Shown in pieces: positions 49,040 to 58,800 of a stretch of 64,000 nucleotides of DNA; within the stretch, counting starts at the first letter, position 1, and every line of letters starts with the position of its first letter. The stretch spans positions 372,001-436,000 of the forward strand of contig JBDVBY010000007.1 in NCBI GenBank assembly GCA_039942715.1, read 5' to 3'. The DNA is from JABDJX01 sp039942715 (GTDB lineage Bacteria; Pseudomonadota; Alphaproteobacteria; Rhodobacterales; Rhodobacteraceae). The position numbers and the translations under genes are program-made. A model generated the notes under the pieces. That model ran no database searches, was not told the origin of the DNA, and saw nothing but the letters and a program-made list of their open reading frames with translations.

Positions 49040-49651
49040 ATGAAACTCAATCGCACACTGACACGCTGTTTGCGCAAATTCCGCAACGAAAACGGTTCCT
49101 TCTCGGTCGAAGCTGTTCTTATGTTTCCGATGCTGGTCTGGGCTTTTGTCGCGATGTTCGTCTTCTTTGAGGGCCTGCGCGAAAGCAACATCAACCTCAA
49201 AGCCACCTACACGGTCAGTGACCTTCTGTCTCGTGAAACAGATTTGATCGACCAAGACTACCTTGAAGGTATGCAGGACGTTTACACATGGCTGTCACGC
49301 ACACGCAACGATGTGAATCTGCGGGTGACAGCAGTGCGCTATGACGCAGCCGCCGACAGACATGTAAGAATGTGGTCCGAAGGCGTTGGCGTCGTGGGTC
49401 TGTCCCAAGAAGAAGTTAACTCTGTTGTGACACCCAATGTGCCTATCATGGCGGATGCGGCATGGGCCATCGTGGTGGAAACCTGGGCTTCTTACACACC
49501 AGTGATGCGGCTTGGCTTGGGAGATACCGATATCTACAACCTTGTTGTCACGGCTCCGCGCTTCTCAGATCAGCTGGATTTTGCAGGTCGCGGTGACGGC
49601 GGCGGTAGCGTTCACGACGACGGAACAGGCGGCGAAGACGAGTCTTTGTAA
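49040..49651 (+). CDS. TadE-like pseudopilin-family protein, second
   Basis: The 203-residue protein has the leader KFRNENGSFSVEAVLMFPML followed by VWAFVAMFVFFEGLRES, again the TadE pattern of a charged segment, a conserved VE before the membrane helix, and a mixed extracellular domain. The tail is rich in Gly and Asp (GRGDGGGSVHDDGTGGED). I chose ATG 49040 with AAGGA nine bases upstream; ATG 49031 touches that site. Last gene of the trio; a terminator follows. Confidence 0.83.
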   Translation: MKLNRTLTRCLRKFRNENGSFSVEAVLMFPMLVWAFVAMFVFFEGLRESNINLKATYTVSDLLSRETDLIDQDYLEGMQDVYTWLSRTRNDVNLRVTAVRYDAAADRHVRMWSEGVGVVGLSQEEVNSVVTPNVPIMADAAWAIVVETWASYTPVMRLGLGDTDIYNLVVTAPRFSDQLDFAGRGDGGGSVHDDGTGGEDESL

Positions 49652-49680
49652 GCCTAATCTAGCAAAACGAATCACGTTTA

Positions 49681-49710
49681 ACCCGCGCTTGCTGAGCGCG
49701 GGTTTTGTTT
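49681..49710 (+). terminator. Rho-independent terminator of the TadG/TadE trio
   Basis: ACCCGCGC and GCGCGGGT form an 8-bp stem with loop TTGCTGA, followed by TTTGTTT. It separates the trio from lpxC. Confidence 0.88.
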
Positions 49711-49866
49711 ATTTTACAGTGTCTTACAGGGTGTTTTGGTGGTGTTTGGCGGCAAAGCGCCGATTTGTAACATGGATGTTTCAGCCTGTTGCAATGATTG
49801 TGTTGAGTTGATGCGGCCACCCTCTTAGTTATCCCGTGCCGGACAGAGGCAGGTCTGAGCCAACAT

Positions 49867-50805
49867 ATGGGTAACCCATTGCAAACGACTTTGAAATCAG
49901 CAGTGACCTTCACGGGTACTGGTCTTCACACGGGCAAAGTTGTCCGTCTTACCGTCCTTCCGGCGTCGGCTGAGTATGGTATTTGGTTTGAGCGCACAGA
50001 CGTGGTCGATCGCGATCCGCTCGTGCCTGCGCGGTGGGATGCGGTATCCAATACCGACCTTAACACGCGCATCTCAAACGCAGACGATGTCAGTGTTTCT
50101 ACAATCGAACATTTGATGGCCGCGTTGGCCGGGTGTGGCATCCACAACGCCTTGATCAAGATCGATGGACCTGAAGTGCCACTTTTGGATGGCTCTTCTG
50201 CACCGTTCGTACATCAGATTTTGGCCCGAGGCGTGCGCCAGTTGAACGCACCAGTGCGCAGCATTCGCGTTCTTAAGCCAGTGAGCGTCACCAAAGGCGA
50301 TGCCAAAGCGTCGCTTGTGCCGTCTGAGGAACTTGAAATTGACTTTGAGATTGAATTTGCGGATCGCGTGATCGGCCAGCAATCCAAACAGTTGAATATG
50401 GCGAACGGTGCCTTCGTGCGCGAGCTTTGTGACAGCCGCACCTTCTGCCGTAAGGCGGACATCGACCTGATGCGCGAACGTGGTTTGATCGCCGGTGGCT
50501 CTGTAACCTCTGCTGTTGTGGTTGAGGGCGATGAAGTTGTGACACCGGGTGGCATGCGCCACAATGACGAGCCTGTGCGCCATAAAATGTTGGACGCTTT
50601 GGGTGATCTGACCCTTGCCGGGGCACCGATCATGGGCCGTTATGTCGGCCACAGATCAGGGCATGCGATGACAAACCTTTTGTTGCGCGCGCTGTTCGCT
50701 GATCCCACCAATTACGAACTTGTTGAGTGCGATAAAGCTATGTCAGCCCGCTTGCCAGGTGCCGGTGTTAAGCGGATCGATGGCGCTCATTTCGCAGCCG
50801 CCTAA
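49867..50805 (+). CDS. lpxC: UDP-3-O-acyl-N-acetylglucosamine deacetylase
   Basis: LpxC performs the committed step of lipid A synthesis. The 312-residue zinc enzyme has the ligands His82 in TIEHLMAALAG, His239 and Asp243 in RHKMLDALGD, the catalytic Glu81 and His266 in GHRSGHAMTNLL. The start MGNPLQTTLKSAVTFTGTGL with HTGK is typical. Its presence shows lipopolysaccharide is made. It follows the trio terminator and leads the lpxC-bamD-recN series. Confidence 0.96.
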   Translation: MGNPLQTTLKSAVTFTGTGLHTGKVVRLTVLPASAEYGIWFERTDVVDRDPLVPARWDAVSNTDLNTRISNADDVSVSTIEHLMAALAGCGIHNALIKIDGPEVPLLDGSSAPFVHQILARGVRQLNAPVRSIRVLKPVSVTKGDAKASLVPSEELEIDFEIEFADRVIGQQSKQLNMANGAFVRELCDSRTFCRKADIDLMRERGLIAGGSVTSAVVVEGDEVVTPGGMRHNDEPVRHKMLDALGDLTLAGAPIMGRYVGHRSGHAMTNLLLRALFADPTNYELVECDKAMSARLPGAGVKRIDGAHFAAA

Positions 50806-50873
50806 ATCACAAGATCAAGATGCAGCATTTCTAATGCGTCAAAACCGTTTTGCCCGGCAATCTTCTGTGTTAA

Positions 50874-50894
50874 CAACCATTTCGGCAATGGTTG
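50874..50894 (+). other. Inverted repeat between lpxC and bamD
   Basis: CAACCATT and AATGGTTG pair perfectly around TCGGC, just 17 bases before the bamD ATG. There is no T-run after it, so it is not a clear terminator; it may be an operator or a leader hairpin near the bamD promoter. Confidence 0.4.
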
Positions 50895-50910
50895 CTAAGG
50901 TTAAGGTTTG

Positions 50911-51750
50911 ATGATCAAGGGTGGGGCAAACGCGGTGCGCGCTTTCATAACCGGTATGGTGCTGGTTGTTTTGGTAGCCTGTGGCGGTGGCGAAGAGGAC
51001 CGCCCGTTAGATAGCTTCTCGGCAGAAGAACTTTACACGCGCGCCGAATTTGAGCTTGAAGCTGGCAACCCAGACGAAGCAGCTCTGTTTTTTGGCGAAG
51101 TTGAACGGCTTTATCCCTACTCCGAATGGGCCAAACGCGCGTTGATCATGCAGGCGTTTTCCTATCACAGCGACCGCGATTATGAAGCGGCGCGCGGCGC
51201 AGCACAGCGGTTCCTGAACACTTATCCGGCAGATGAAGATGCCGCTTATGCGCAGTATTTGCTGGCGTTAAGCTACTATGACCAGATCGATGATGTTGGC
51301 CGCGATCAGGGTCTGACCTTTCAGGCGCTTCAGTCTTTGCGCGAAGTGATCGAGATTTATCCTGAAAGTGACTATGCGCGCTCGTCCATCCTCAAGTTTG
51401 ATTTGGCTTTTGATCACTTGGCTGCCAAGGAAATGGAAATCGGGCGATATTACTTGAGCCGTGGACACTTTGTGGCGTCGATCAATCGGTTCCGCGTGGT
51501 TGTCGAAGATTTCCAAACCACAACACAAACACCTGAGGCATTGCACCGATTGGTTGAGGCCTATCTGTCGCTTGGTTTGCGCGAAGAGGCGCAGACGGCA
51601 GGTGCGATTCTGGGATTCAACTTCCGCTCGACGCAGTGGTACGAAGACAGCTTTGCGCTTTTGAGTGGTCAAGGGCTGAAGCCCGAGGCAAGCGGTGACA
51701 ACTGGCTTGCGCGGGTTTATCGTCAGACCGTGCGCGGCGAATGGCTTTGA
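50911..51750 (+). CDS. bamD: Outer membrane protein assembly factor BamD
   Basis: BamD is the essential lipoprotein of the BAM beta-barrel insertion machine. The 279-residue protein has a lipoprotein signal (AFITGMVLVVLVACGGGEE, lipidated Cys after LVA) and five TPR-like repeats such as LYTRAEFELEAGNPDEAALFF and ALIMQAFSYHSDRDYEAARG. A DQGLTFQALQSLREVIE segment is typical. I start at ATG 50911; TTG 50908 directly precedes it. recN starts 10 bases after its stop. Confidence 0.92.
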   Translation: MIKGGANAVRAFITGMVLVVLVACGGGEEDRPLDSFSAEELYTRAEFELEAGNPDEAALFFGEVERLYPYSEWAKRALIMQAFSYHSDRDYEAARGAAQRFLNTYPADEDAAYAQYLLALSYYDQIDDVGRDQGLTFQALQSLREVIEIYPESDYARSSILKFDLAFDHLAAKEMEIGRYYLSRGHFVASINRFRVVVEDFQTTTQTPEALHRLVEAYLSLGLREEAQTAGAILGFNFRSTQWYEDSFALLSGQGLKPEASGDNWLARVYRQTVRGEWL

Positions 51751-51760
51751 TCGGCGCACC

Positions 51761-53410
51761 ATGTTGGTAAGTCTCGACATCCGGGACATGTTGATCATCG
51801 ACCGGCTGGAACTTGCGCTGGCGCCGGGCTTGAACGTGTTGACGGGCGAAACAGGCGCTGGCAAATCCATCCTTCTAGACTCGCTTGGATTTGTGCTTGG
51901 CTGGCGCGGACGCGCGGAACTTGTGCGCGAAGGGGCGGATCAAGGCGAAGTGATCGCCGAGTTTGAAATCCCAAGCCACCATCCTGCTACAGAGATTTTG
52001 GAAAAAGCGGGCATTCCGCTGGACGAAACCCTTATTTTGCGCCGCGTAAACGCGCGTGATGGCCGCAAGACGGCTTGGGTGAATGATCGCCGTGTTTCGG
52101 GCGAAGTGCTGCGAGCTTTGTCTGATACACTGGTTGAGTTGCATGGACAGCATGACGATAAAGGCCTGTTGAACACGCGCGGGCATCGCCGAATGCTGGA
52201 TGAATACGGTGAGCTTGAAGACGATCTGGCCAAATGCCGCGCGGCTTGGCGGGATGTGCAAGGCGCACGCGGCGCTTTGGAAGAGGCGCGCGATCAAGTA
52301 GCTGTTTTGCAAGGGGAAGAAGACTTTTTGCGGCACGCGGTGGGTGAACTTGACGCTCTGGCCCCTGAGGTTGGCGAAGACGCGAGCTTGGATGCACGTC
52401 GACGCTTGATGCAATCGGCTGAGAAAATCCGCGAAGACATTGCAAAGGCACACGCGGCTCTTGGGGCTGGTGGCGCCGAAGGGATGATGCGCGATGCAAC
52501 GCGCTGGTTAGAGGGTGCAGCGACGCAAGCTGAGGGTGCGCTTGATCCGGCGATGGCAGCTTTGGGTCGTGCGATGAGCGAACTTGGTGAGGCTGAAGAG
52601 GGCGTGGCGCGCGCGATTGCGGCTTTGGCGTTTGATGCCGGAGAGTTGGAGCGCGTTGAAGAGCGTCTTTTTGCCCTGCGTGGTTTGGCGCGCAAACATA
52701 ATGTGCAACCCGATGGCTTGGAGGATTTGGCGGAGGTTTTGCGCAACAAGCTCGCGACATTGGATGCAGGTGCTGGCGATCTGGTCGCGCTTGAGGCTGA
52801 ATTGGCAGAGGCGCAAAAACGCTATGATCGCGCAGCAAACGTGCTGGGTGCTGCGCGCGCTGAGGCGGCAGGGGGATTGGACGCTGCGATGAGCAAAGAG
52901 CTTGCGCCTTTGAAAATGGAACGTGCGGTTTTTGCCACCGAGATTTCCGAAGCCGAGCCGGGCCCGGATGGGTGCGATGCGGTTGCATTTACCGTGGCGA
53001 CCAATCCCGGCGCGCCTGCAGGTCCGCTGAACAAGATCGCGTCAGGTGGGGAACTGTCGCGGTTTTTGTTGGCGTTAAAGGTCTGTTTGACGGCCCAAGC
53101 CGAAGGGCTGACGATGATCTTTGACGAGATTGATCGCGGTGTCGGTGGGGCGACAGCGGATGCCGTGGGGCGCCGTTTGGAAGAACTTGCAGCAGAGTCG
53201 CAAGTTTTGGTTGTGACCCACAGCCCGCAAGTCGCTGCGCGCGCCGCACACCACTGGCGCGTGGAGAAACATGTGAAAAATGATGCGACCTTGTCGCAGA
53301 TTGTCGCCTTGTCTGAGGCAGCGCGCGTGGATGAGATGGCCCGGATGTTGGCAGGTGACATTGTCACGGACGAAGCGCGCGCTGCGGCGCAGGCTTTGCT
53401 GGACGGTTAG
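51761..53410 (+). CDS. recN: DNA repair protein RecN
   Basis: RecN is an SMC-like ATPase for double-strand break repair. The 549-residue protein has Walker A in LTGETGAGKS (residues 28-37), a long central coiled coil (about 160-370, rich in Ala, Glu and Arg), the signature IASGGELSRFLLALK and Walker B LTMIFDEIDRGVGG. I start at ATG 51761 (MLVSLDIRDMLII). No LexA box was found upstream, so SOS control is not evident here. Confidence 0.95.
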   Translation: MLVSLDIRDMLIIDRLELALAPGLNVLTGETGAGKSILLDSLGFVLGWRGRAELVREGADQGEVIAEFEIPSHHPATEILEKAGIPLDETLILRRVNARDGRKTAWVNDRRVSGEVLRALSDTLVELHGQHDDKGLLNTRGHRRMLDEYGELEDDLAKCRAAWRDVQGARGALEEARDQVAVLQGEEDFLRHAVGELDALAPEVGEDASLDARRRLMQSAEKIREDIAKAHAALGAGGAEGMMRDATRWLEGAATQAEGALDPAMAALGRAMSELGEAEEGVARAIAALAFDAGELERVEERLFALRGLARKHNVQPDGLEDLAEVLRNKLATLDAGAGDLVALEAELAEAQKRYDRAANVLGAARAEAAGGLDAAMSKELAPLKMERAVFATEISEAEPGPDGCDAVAFTVATNPGAPAGPLNKIASGGELSRFLLALKVCLTAQAEGLTMIFDEIDRGVGGATADAVGRRLEELAAESQVLVVTHSPQVAARAAHHWRVEKHVKNDATLSQIVALSEAARVDEMARMLAGDIVTDEARAAAQALLDG

Positions 53411-53503
53411 TTTTTCAATTGCGCCGCACTTCGTGCGCCGCGTTACCGGAGGGGTTCGACCCCTCCAGACCTCCCCGAGGTATTTATGGACAGAAGAAAA
53501 CCG

Positions 53504-54514
53504 CTAGCCGCGACGACGTCGTCTGGTGCGTGTTGGGGCTGGTGTGTCGCCGGTTCCGTCAGACGCTGAGGAGAGCGCACCGAGCGCGTCAACGATTTGA
53601 TCAAGCGATGGGCGCCCATTTGGCGCGCGGGTTTCCAAGGCTTCGCGCATCTTGACCAAGTGATCCGGTGTGGTGCCGCAGCAGCCGCCGATGATCGTGG
53701 CACCGCTGTCGCGTGCGAGCACCGCGTAATCCGCCATAAGCTCAGGTGTGCCATCGTAGTGGATGTGGCCTTCGTGGTATTTTGGAATGCCTGCGTTGCC
53801 TTTTGCAATCAATGGGATGGTTGGGGCCTCGGCGGAAAAGCCAAGAACGGTGCGCAGCAGATCTGAAGCACCAACACCGCAGTTCGCTCCAAAGGCGACA
53901 GGGGTTGATTTCAGCTTGGCAACCATCTCGACCATGCCCGCGCTGGTCAGCCCCATCATGGTGCGCCCGGCGCTATCAAAGCTCATCGTGCCACAAAACG
54001 GCAGGCCCGCCAGGTCGGCGGCTTCAGCGGCAGCTTGGAATTCTTCCGGCGCGCTGATGGTTTCAACCCAAAAGACGTCAGCACCGCCTTCTTTCAGCCC
54101 GTCAGCCTGTTCGTGGAACATCTCAACCGCGTTTGAATAGGTGAGCGTGCCAAGCGGGGCCATGATTTCGCCTGTGGGGCCGACAGAGCCTGCAACGATG
54201 ATGTCGCGGCCTGATTTGTCAGCGAGTTCTCGCCCGATTTCAGCCCCGGCGCGATTGAGTTCACGTACGCGGTTTTGGCCATCGTGGAGTTTAAGCCGAG
54301 AGGCGTTGCCGCCAAAAGTGTTGGTGAGGAAAAGATCAGAGCCTGCATCGATCGCGCCTTTATAAAGGGCTGTAATTTTGCCAGTCTCATTTACGTTCCA
54401 AAACTCTGGCGCATCCCCGGCCGTCAGCCCCATATTGAAAAGGTTGGTGCCTGTCGCGCCATCGGCCAACAGCCAATCGCGTTTTTTCAAAAGTTCACTT
54501 AGCCGATCCGTCAT
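53504..54514 (-). CDS. Homocysteine S-methyltransferase (MetH N-terminal-like / betaine-homocysteine type)
   Basis: The 336-residue protein corresponds to the homocysteine-binding barrel alone: LLADGATGTNLFNMGL near the start, FLTNTFGGNASRL, and the zinc ligands in VAFGANCGVG and IIGGCCGTTPDHL. In relatives it is often labelled betaine--homocysteine methyltransferase. In Rhodobacteraceae a protein of this type works with separate pterin and corrinoid proteins as a split methionine synthase. The C-terminus ends in a basic RTRRRRRG tail. Start ATG 54514 (MTDRLSELLKKRDW) is preferred; further in-frame ATGs at 54520 and 54526 exist. Confidence 0.87.
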   Translation of the reverse strand: MTDRLSELLKKRDWLLADGATGTNLFNMGLTAGDAPEFWNVNETGKITALYKGAIDAGSDLFLTNTFGGNASRLKLHDGQNRVRELNRAGAEIGRELADKSGRDIIVAGSVGPTGEIMAPLGTLTYSNAVEMFHEQADGLKEGGADVFWVETISAPEEFQAAAEAADLAGLPFCGTMSFDSAGRTMMGLTSAGMVEMVAKLKSTPVAFGANCGVGASDLLRTVLGFSAEAPTIPLIAKGNAGIPKYHEGHIHYDGTPELMADYAVLARDSGATIIGGCCGTTPDHLVKMREALETRAPNGRPSLDQIVDALGALSSASDGTGDTPAPTRTRRRRRG

Positions 54515-54611
54515 GATCATACCCATCAGTTCGCGCGTGCCTTCGCGCTGTGACACGGCTTGCCTACAAGCGCAAATCTATTGTTTTCATGAAGAATATG
54601 AAAATTTGAGC

Positions 54612-54639
54612 AAAAAAATGGCCGGGCGAGGCCCGGCCA
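54612..54639 (-). terminator. Rho-independent terminator of the LysR gene
   Basis: On the minus strand TGGCCGGGC-CTC-GCCCGGCCA forms a 9-bp hairpin followed by TTTTTTT, downstream of the LysR gene and upstream of the homocysteine methyltransferase gene. It isolates the two same-strand genes. Confidence 0.88.
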
Positions 54640-54776
54640 GTCTAACAGGGAGGTAGAAGCGACAGCACGCTGTCTTGCTTCTGGTGTGTCAGGTAAGGGC
54701 GGGTTCATGTTTGATCAAGTGGTCAAAACGTTAAAGCGGCGCAAACCCGCTATGCGCCTGATGCATAGCTTGGACG

Positions 54777-55682
54777 TCAGGCGTCTGCTTCATCACGCAT
54801 GCGGCGGCGGTGCGCGATAATTTCTTCGGTAACGAAATCGCGAAACGCCGAGATACGCTTTGATTGACGAAGCTCTTCTGGAAAGGCCAGAAAGACCGGA
54901 ATTTCATTGGACTCAACGTCCGGCAATACCCTTTGGATTGTTGGAAAATCCTGAATGACGTAATCCGGCAAAACGCCGATCCCAAGACCAGAGTTTACGG
55001 CCTGTAGGACGCCGAAATAGTTATTCACCGTCAACAGCGAGGGAATGTCATTGGTCAGTAGCTCTTGCACCAATTGTGCGCCCGCGCTGACTTGGGTTGA
55101 CGTGACGCTTTGACAGATCAAGCGGTGTTCGGAGAGATCTTCCATCGTCTCGGGGCTGCCATTTTGCTCGAGATATTCAGGCGTTGCATAAAGGCGCATG
55201 TTCACTGTCATCAATTTGCGGCGAATTAGATCGGCCTGACTTGGTTCTTTCATGCGAATCGCAACATCTGCTTCCCGCATTGGGAGATCGAGCACGCGCT
55301 CTTCCAGCATCAGATCAATCTTGAGCGCGGGAAACTTAGCGTAAAGCTGTGGCAGGCGCGGTGCCAGCCACAATGAGCCGAAGGCGGTAGTTGTGGTCAC
55401 ACGCAATTCGCCAAAGACTTCTTCTTCGCTGTCGCGGATGCGCGCCTCGGCTGTATCTAGGCGGCGCGTCATGGAGGAGGAGGCGTCAAATAACAACTCG
55501 CCCTGTTCAGTGAGAATCAGTCCGCGCGCGTGGCGATGAAACAGCGTGGTGTTCAGGCTTTCTTCCAGCGCTCTGATCTGGCGCGAGACGGCGGATTGGC
55601 TAAGATGCAGCACATCGCCCGCGGCAGTAAGGCTACCCGCATCTGCGACGGCGTGAAATATTCTGAGCTTGTCCCAATCCAT
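54777..55682 (-). CDS. LysR-family transcriptional regulator
   Basis: The 301-residue protein has an N-terminal helix-turn-helix (LRIFHAVADAGSLTAAGDVL, then LSQSAVSRQIRALEESLNTTLF) and a periplasmic-binding-protein-like effector domain starting at FGELRVTTTTAFGSLWLAP. It is divergent from the indolepyruvate oxidoreductase gene, 150 bases apart, so that gene is its likely target. An effector such as an aromatic 2-oxo acid would be natural but is not shown by the sequence. Confidence 0.92.
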   Translation of the reverse strand: MDWDKLRIFHAVADAGSLTAAGDVLHLSQSAVSRQIRALEESLNTTLFHRHARGLILTEQGELLFDASSSMTRRLDTAEARIRDSEEEVFGELRVTTTTAFGSLWLAPRLPQLYAKFPALKIDLMLEERVLDLPMREADVAIRMKEPSQADLIRRKLMTVNMRLYATPEYLEQNGSPETMEDLSEHRLICQSVTSTQVSAGAQLVQELLTNDIPSLLTVNNYFGVLQAVNSGLGIGVLPDYVIQDFPTIQRVLPDVESNEIPVFLAFPEELRQSKRISAFRDFVTEEIIAHRRRMRDEADA

Positions 55683-55832
55683 AGCAGCACTTTCGTGTCA
55701 TGTTGGCGTTAACATCTTCATTAGGCTTACCCGGAGGGTTGCATGAGATGCAAACGTCCTTGTGACGCATTTTTGATTTTGTAGGTCAGCAAAGTTGACC
55801 TATAGTGGGCGCAACCAGTGATTGAGGACGGC

Positions 55833-58800
55833 ATGGCCAAGAACGACGTATCACTTCACGACAAGTATGATCTGACCAAGGATCAAGTGCTGTTGAACGG
55901 CACGCAAGCTTTGGTGCGGCTGATGTTGGCACAGTCGGCGCGAGATCGGGCGGCTGGGCTCAACACCGCTGGATATGTCACGGGGTATCGCGGCTCTCCT
56001 TTAGGAGCTGTGGATCAGCAGATGACCCTTGCGCGTGCGGACTTGGCGCAAGCCGACATAACTTTTCAACCCGGTTTGAACGAAGATTTGGCGGCCACCG
56101 CTGTTTGGGGCACCCAGCAAGCCGAGTTGCGTGGCGAAGGTACGCATGATGGTGTGTTCTCGCTTTGGTATGGCAAGGGTCCGGGCGTGGATCGCTCGGG
56201 AGATGCATTTCGTCACGCGAACATGGCGGGTTCTTCGGCGCATGGTGGTGTGCTGATGGCAATGGGCGATGATCACACGGGTGAAAGCTCGACCACCTGT
56301 CATCAGTCGGATTGGGCGTTAATGGATGCCTATATTCCGATCCTCTCACCTGCTGGTGTGCAGGAGATTTTGGATTTTGGGCATTATGGCTATGCGCTCA
56401 GTCGGTTTGCGGGTGTTTGGGCTGGTTTAAAACTGATGAAAGACACGGTTGAGGTGACGTCGGTGGTTGATGGGCGCCCTGATCGTATGTCTTTTGTAAC
56501 GCCGCAGAACTTTGAAATGCCCGATGGTGGGTTGAACATCCGGCTGAACGATCACTGGATTCCGCAAGAAGAGCGTCTGATCACGCACAAGCGCTATGCG
56601 GCAGAGGCTTTCGCGCGCGCGAATGGGATGGATCGCCGCGTTTGGGGCAAGCCGGGGGCCAAGATCGGCTTGGTCGCGGCTGGCAAGAACTGGCTTGATA
56701 CGGCGCATGCGCTGCGTCTGCTTGGGATTGATGAAGATCAGGCTGAGCGTCTGGGGATCACGACCTATAAGATTGGGCAGACCTTTCCGATGGATATGCG
56801 CTCGTTCAACGAGTGGGCCGAAGGGCTTGATTTGATTGTTGTGGTTGAAGAAAAGCGCAAGCTGATCGAAGTGCAGATCAAAGAGGCGATCTTTGATGAG
56901 CGTGCGGGGCGGCGCGTTTATGGTTGGCACAAGGGCGGTGCTGGTCGGATGGCACATGACGAGCTTTTTCCGACGCACTTTGCGCTTGATCCGGTGATGG
57001 TGGCTGAAAAGCTGGGCGAAATCCTGATTGAAGAAGGGCGCGGTACGGACGAGTTGCGCGCACGGCTGGAACAGGTACGCGGCGCGCTGGTGTCAGAGAA
57101 CGCAAGCGATGTGGCGACGCGGCTGCCCTACTTCTGCTCGGGTTGTCCGCATAATACCTCGACCAAAGTGCCTGAGGGCAGTCGTGCCTACGCCGGAATT
57201 GGCTGCCATATCATGGCTTTGTGGATGGATCGCGAGACAAGCGGATACACTCATATGGGTGGTGAAGGGGCGAATTGGATCGGTGAGGCACCATTTTCAA
57301 AGCGGGACCACGTGTTTCAGAACATGGGCGACGGGACGTATAATCACTCCGGCCTGATGGCAGTGCGCGCGGCTTTGGCGAGTGATGCGAACATCACTTA
57401 CAAGATCCTCTATAACGATGCGGTAGCGATGACCGGCGGGCAAACCAACGATGGAGAGTTGCCACCTGAGCGGATTGCGCGCGAGTTGATTGCGGCGGGC
57501 GTCCAGGAACTTGCCGTCGTTTTTGACGATAAAGAAGAGCCGCGCCGGGGCGATTTTCCAAGCGAGGTTACTTGGCATTCACGCGATGAACTGCCGCAAG
57601 TACAGGCGCGGATGACGCAGGTGAAGGGCGTGAGCGCCATTCTGTTTATTCAGACCTGTGCGGCGGAAAAGCGGCGGCGGCGCAAGCGCGGAAGTTTCCC
57701 GAACCCGGACCAACGGGTGTTTATCAACACCGACATTTGCGAAGGTTGCGGTGATTGTGGTGTGCAATCAAACTGCGTTTCTATCGTGCCGGTCGAAACC
57801 GAGCTGGGGCGCAAGCGCGCGATTGATCAATCGTCTTGCAACAAGGATTTTTCCTGCCTCAAAGGGTTTTGTCCGTCGTTTGTCACCGTCGAAGGCGGCA
57901 CGCTGCGCAAAGGTGAAGGGATGATGTCGCTAGACACTGGCGGATTGTCCGATCCGGATTTGCCGACGATCAACGGCACTCATAGCGTTGTGATCACCGG
58001 CGTTGGTGGCACGGGCGTTGTCACGATTGGCGCTGTGATGGCGATGGCCGCGCATCTGGACGGCAAGGGCGTTGGTATGATGGAGATGGCCGGGCTTGCG
58101 CAAAAGGGTGGGGCTGTGCACATCCATTGCCGGATTTCGAACGCGCCTGAAGACATCAGCGCGATCCGCGTGGCGTTAGGCGAGTGTGATACGTTGATTG
58201 GCGGCGATCTATTGGTCTCAGCCGGGCGCAAGACGGTTGGCTTGTTGAACAGCACGTCGCAAGCCGTTGTTAATACACATGAGATCATCACTGGCGACTT
58301 TACACGCGATACTGAATTCAGCATCCCGGGCGAGGACTTGCAGCTTTCGTTAGAGCGTCGATTGCAGGGGCGACTGGCGGTTTTTGATGCTTTCGCTCTG
58401 GCTGATACTGTGATGGGCGACGCGATCTATTCAAACATGATCTTGCTAGGGGCGTCGTGGCAATTGGGCCAGATACCGCTGAGCCATGCGACGTTGAGAG
58501 AGGCGATTTCCTTGAATGGTGCGAAAGTGGACGAGAACCAGCGTGCCTTTGAAGTGGGCCGTTGGGCGGCAGTGAATGGCGATGAAGTTGCCAAATTGAC
58601 CGCTTCGAACGTGATTGATTTGCCCAAAACGATTGAGGAAAAGATCGCGTTTCGCGCCGATCATCTGACGGCGTATCAAGGGGCACGATTGGCAAAGAAG
58701 TACCGCAAGCTGGTGGATCGCGTGGAAGATGCGCGCTTGAAAGAGGCGGTGGCCAAGGGCTTTCATAAGGTTCTTGCGTATAAGGATGAGTACGAAGTCG

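Noticed and set aside
54515..54611. Possible SAM-type riboswitch upstream of the homocysteine methyltransferase gene
   Set aside because: The leader has small hairpins, but it does not show the conserved core of SAM-II or SAM/SAH riboswitches as I know them; a covariance-model search would settle it.
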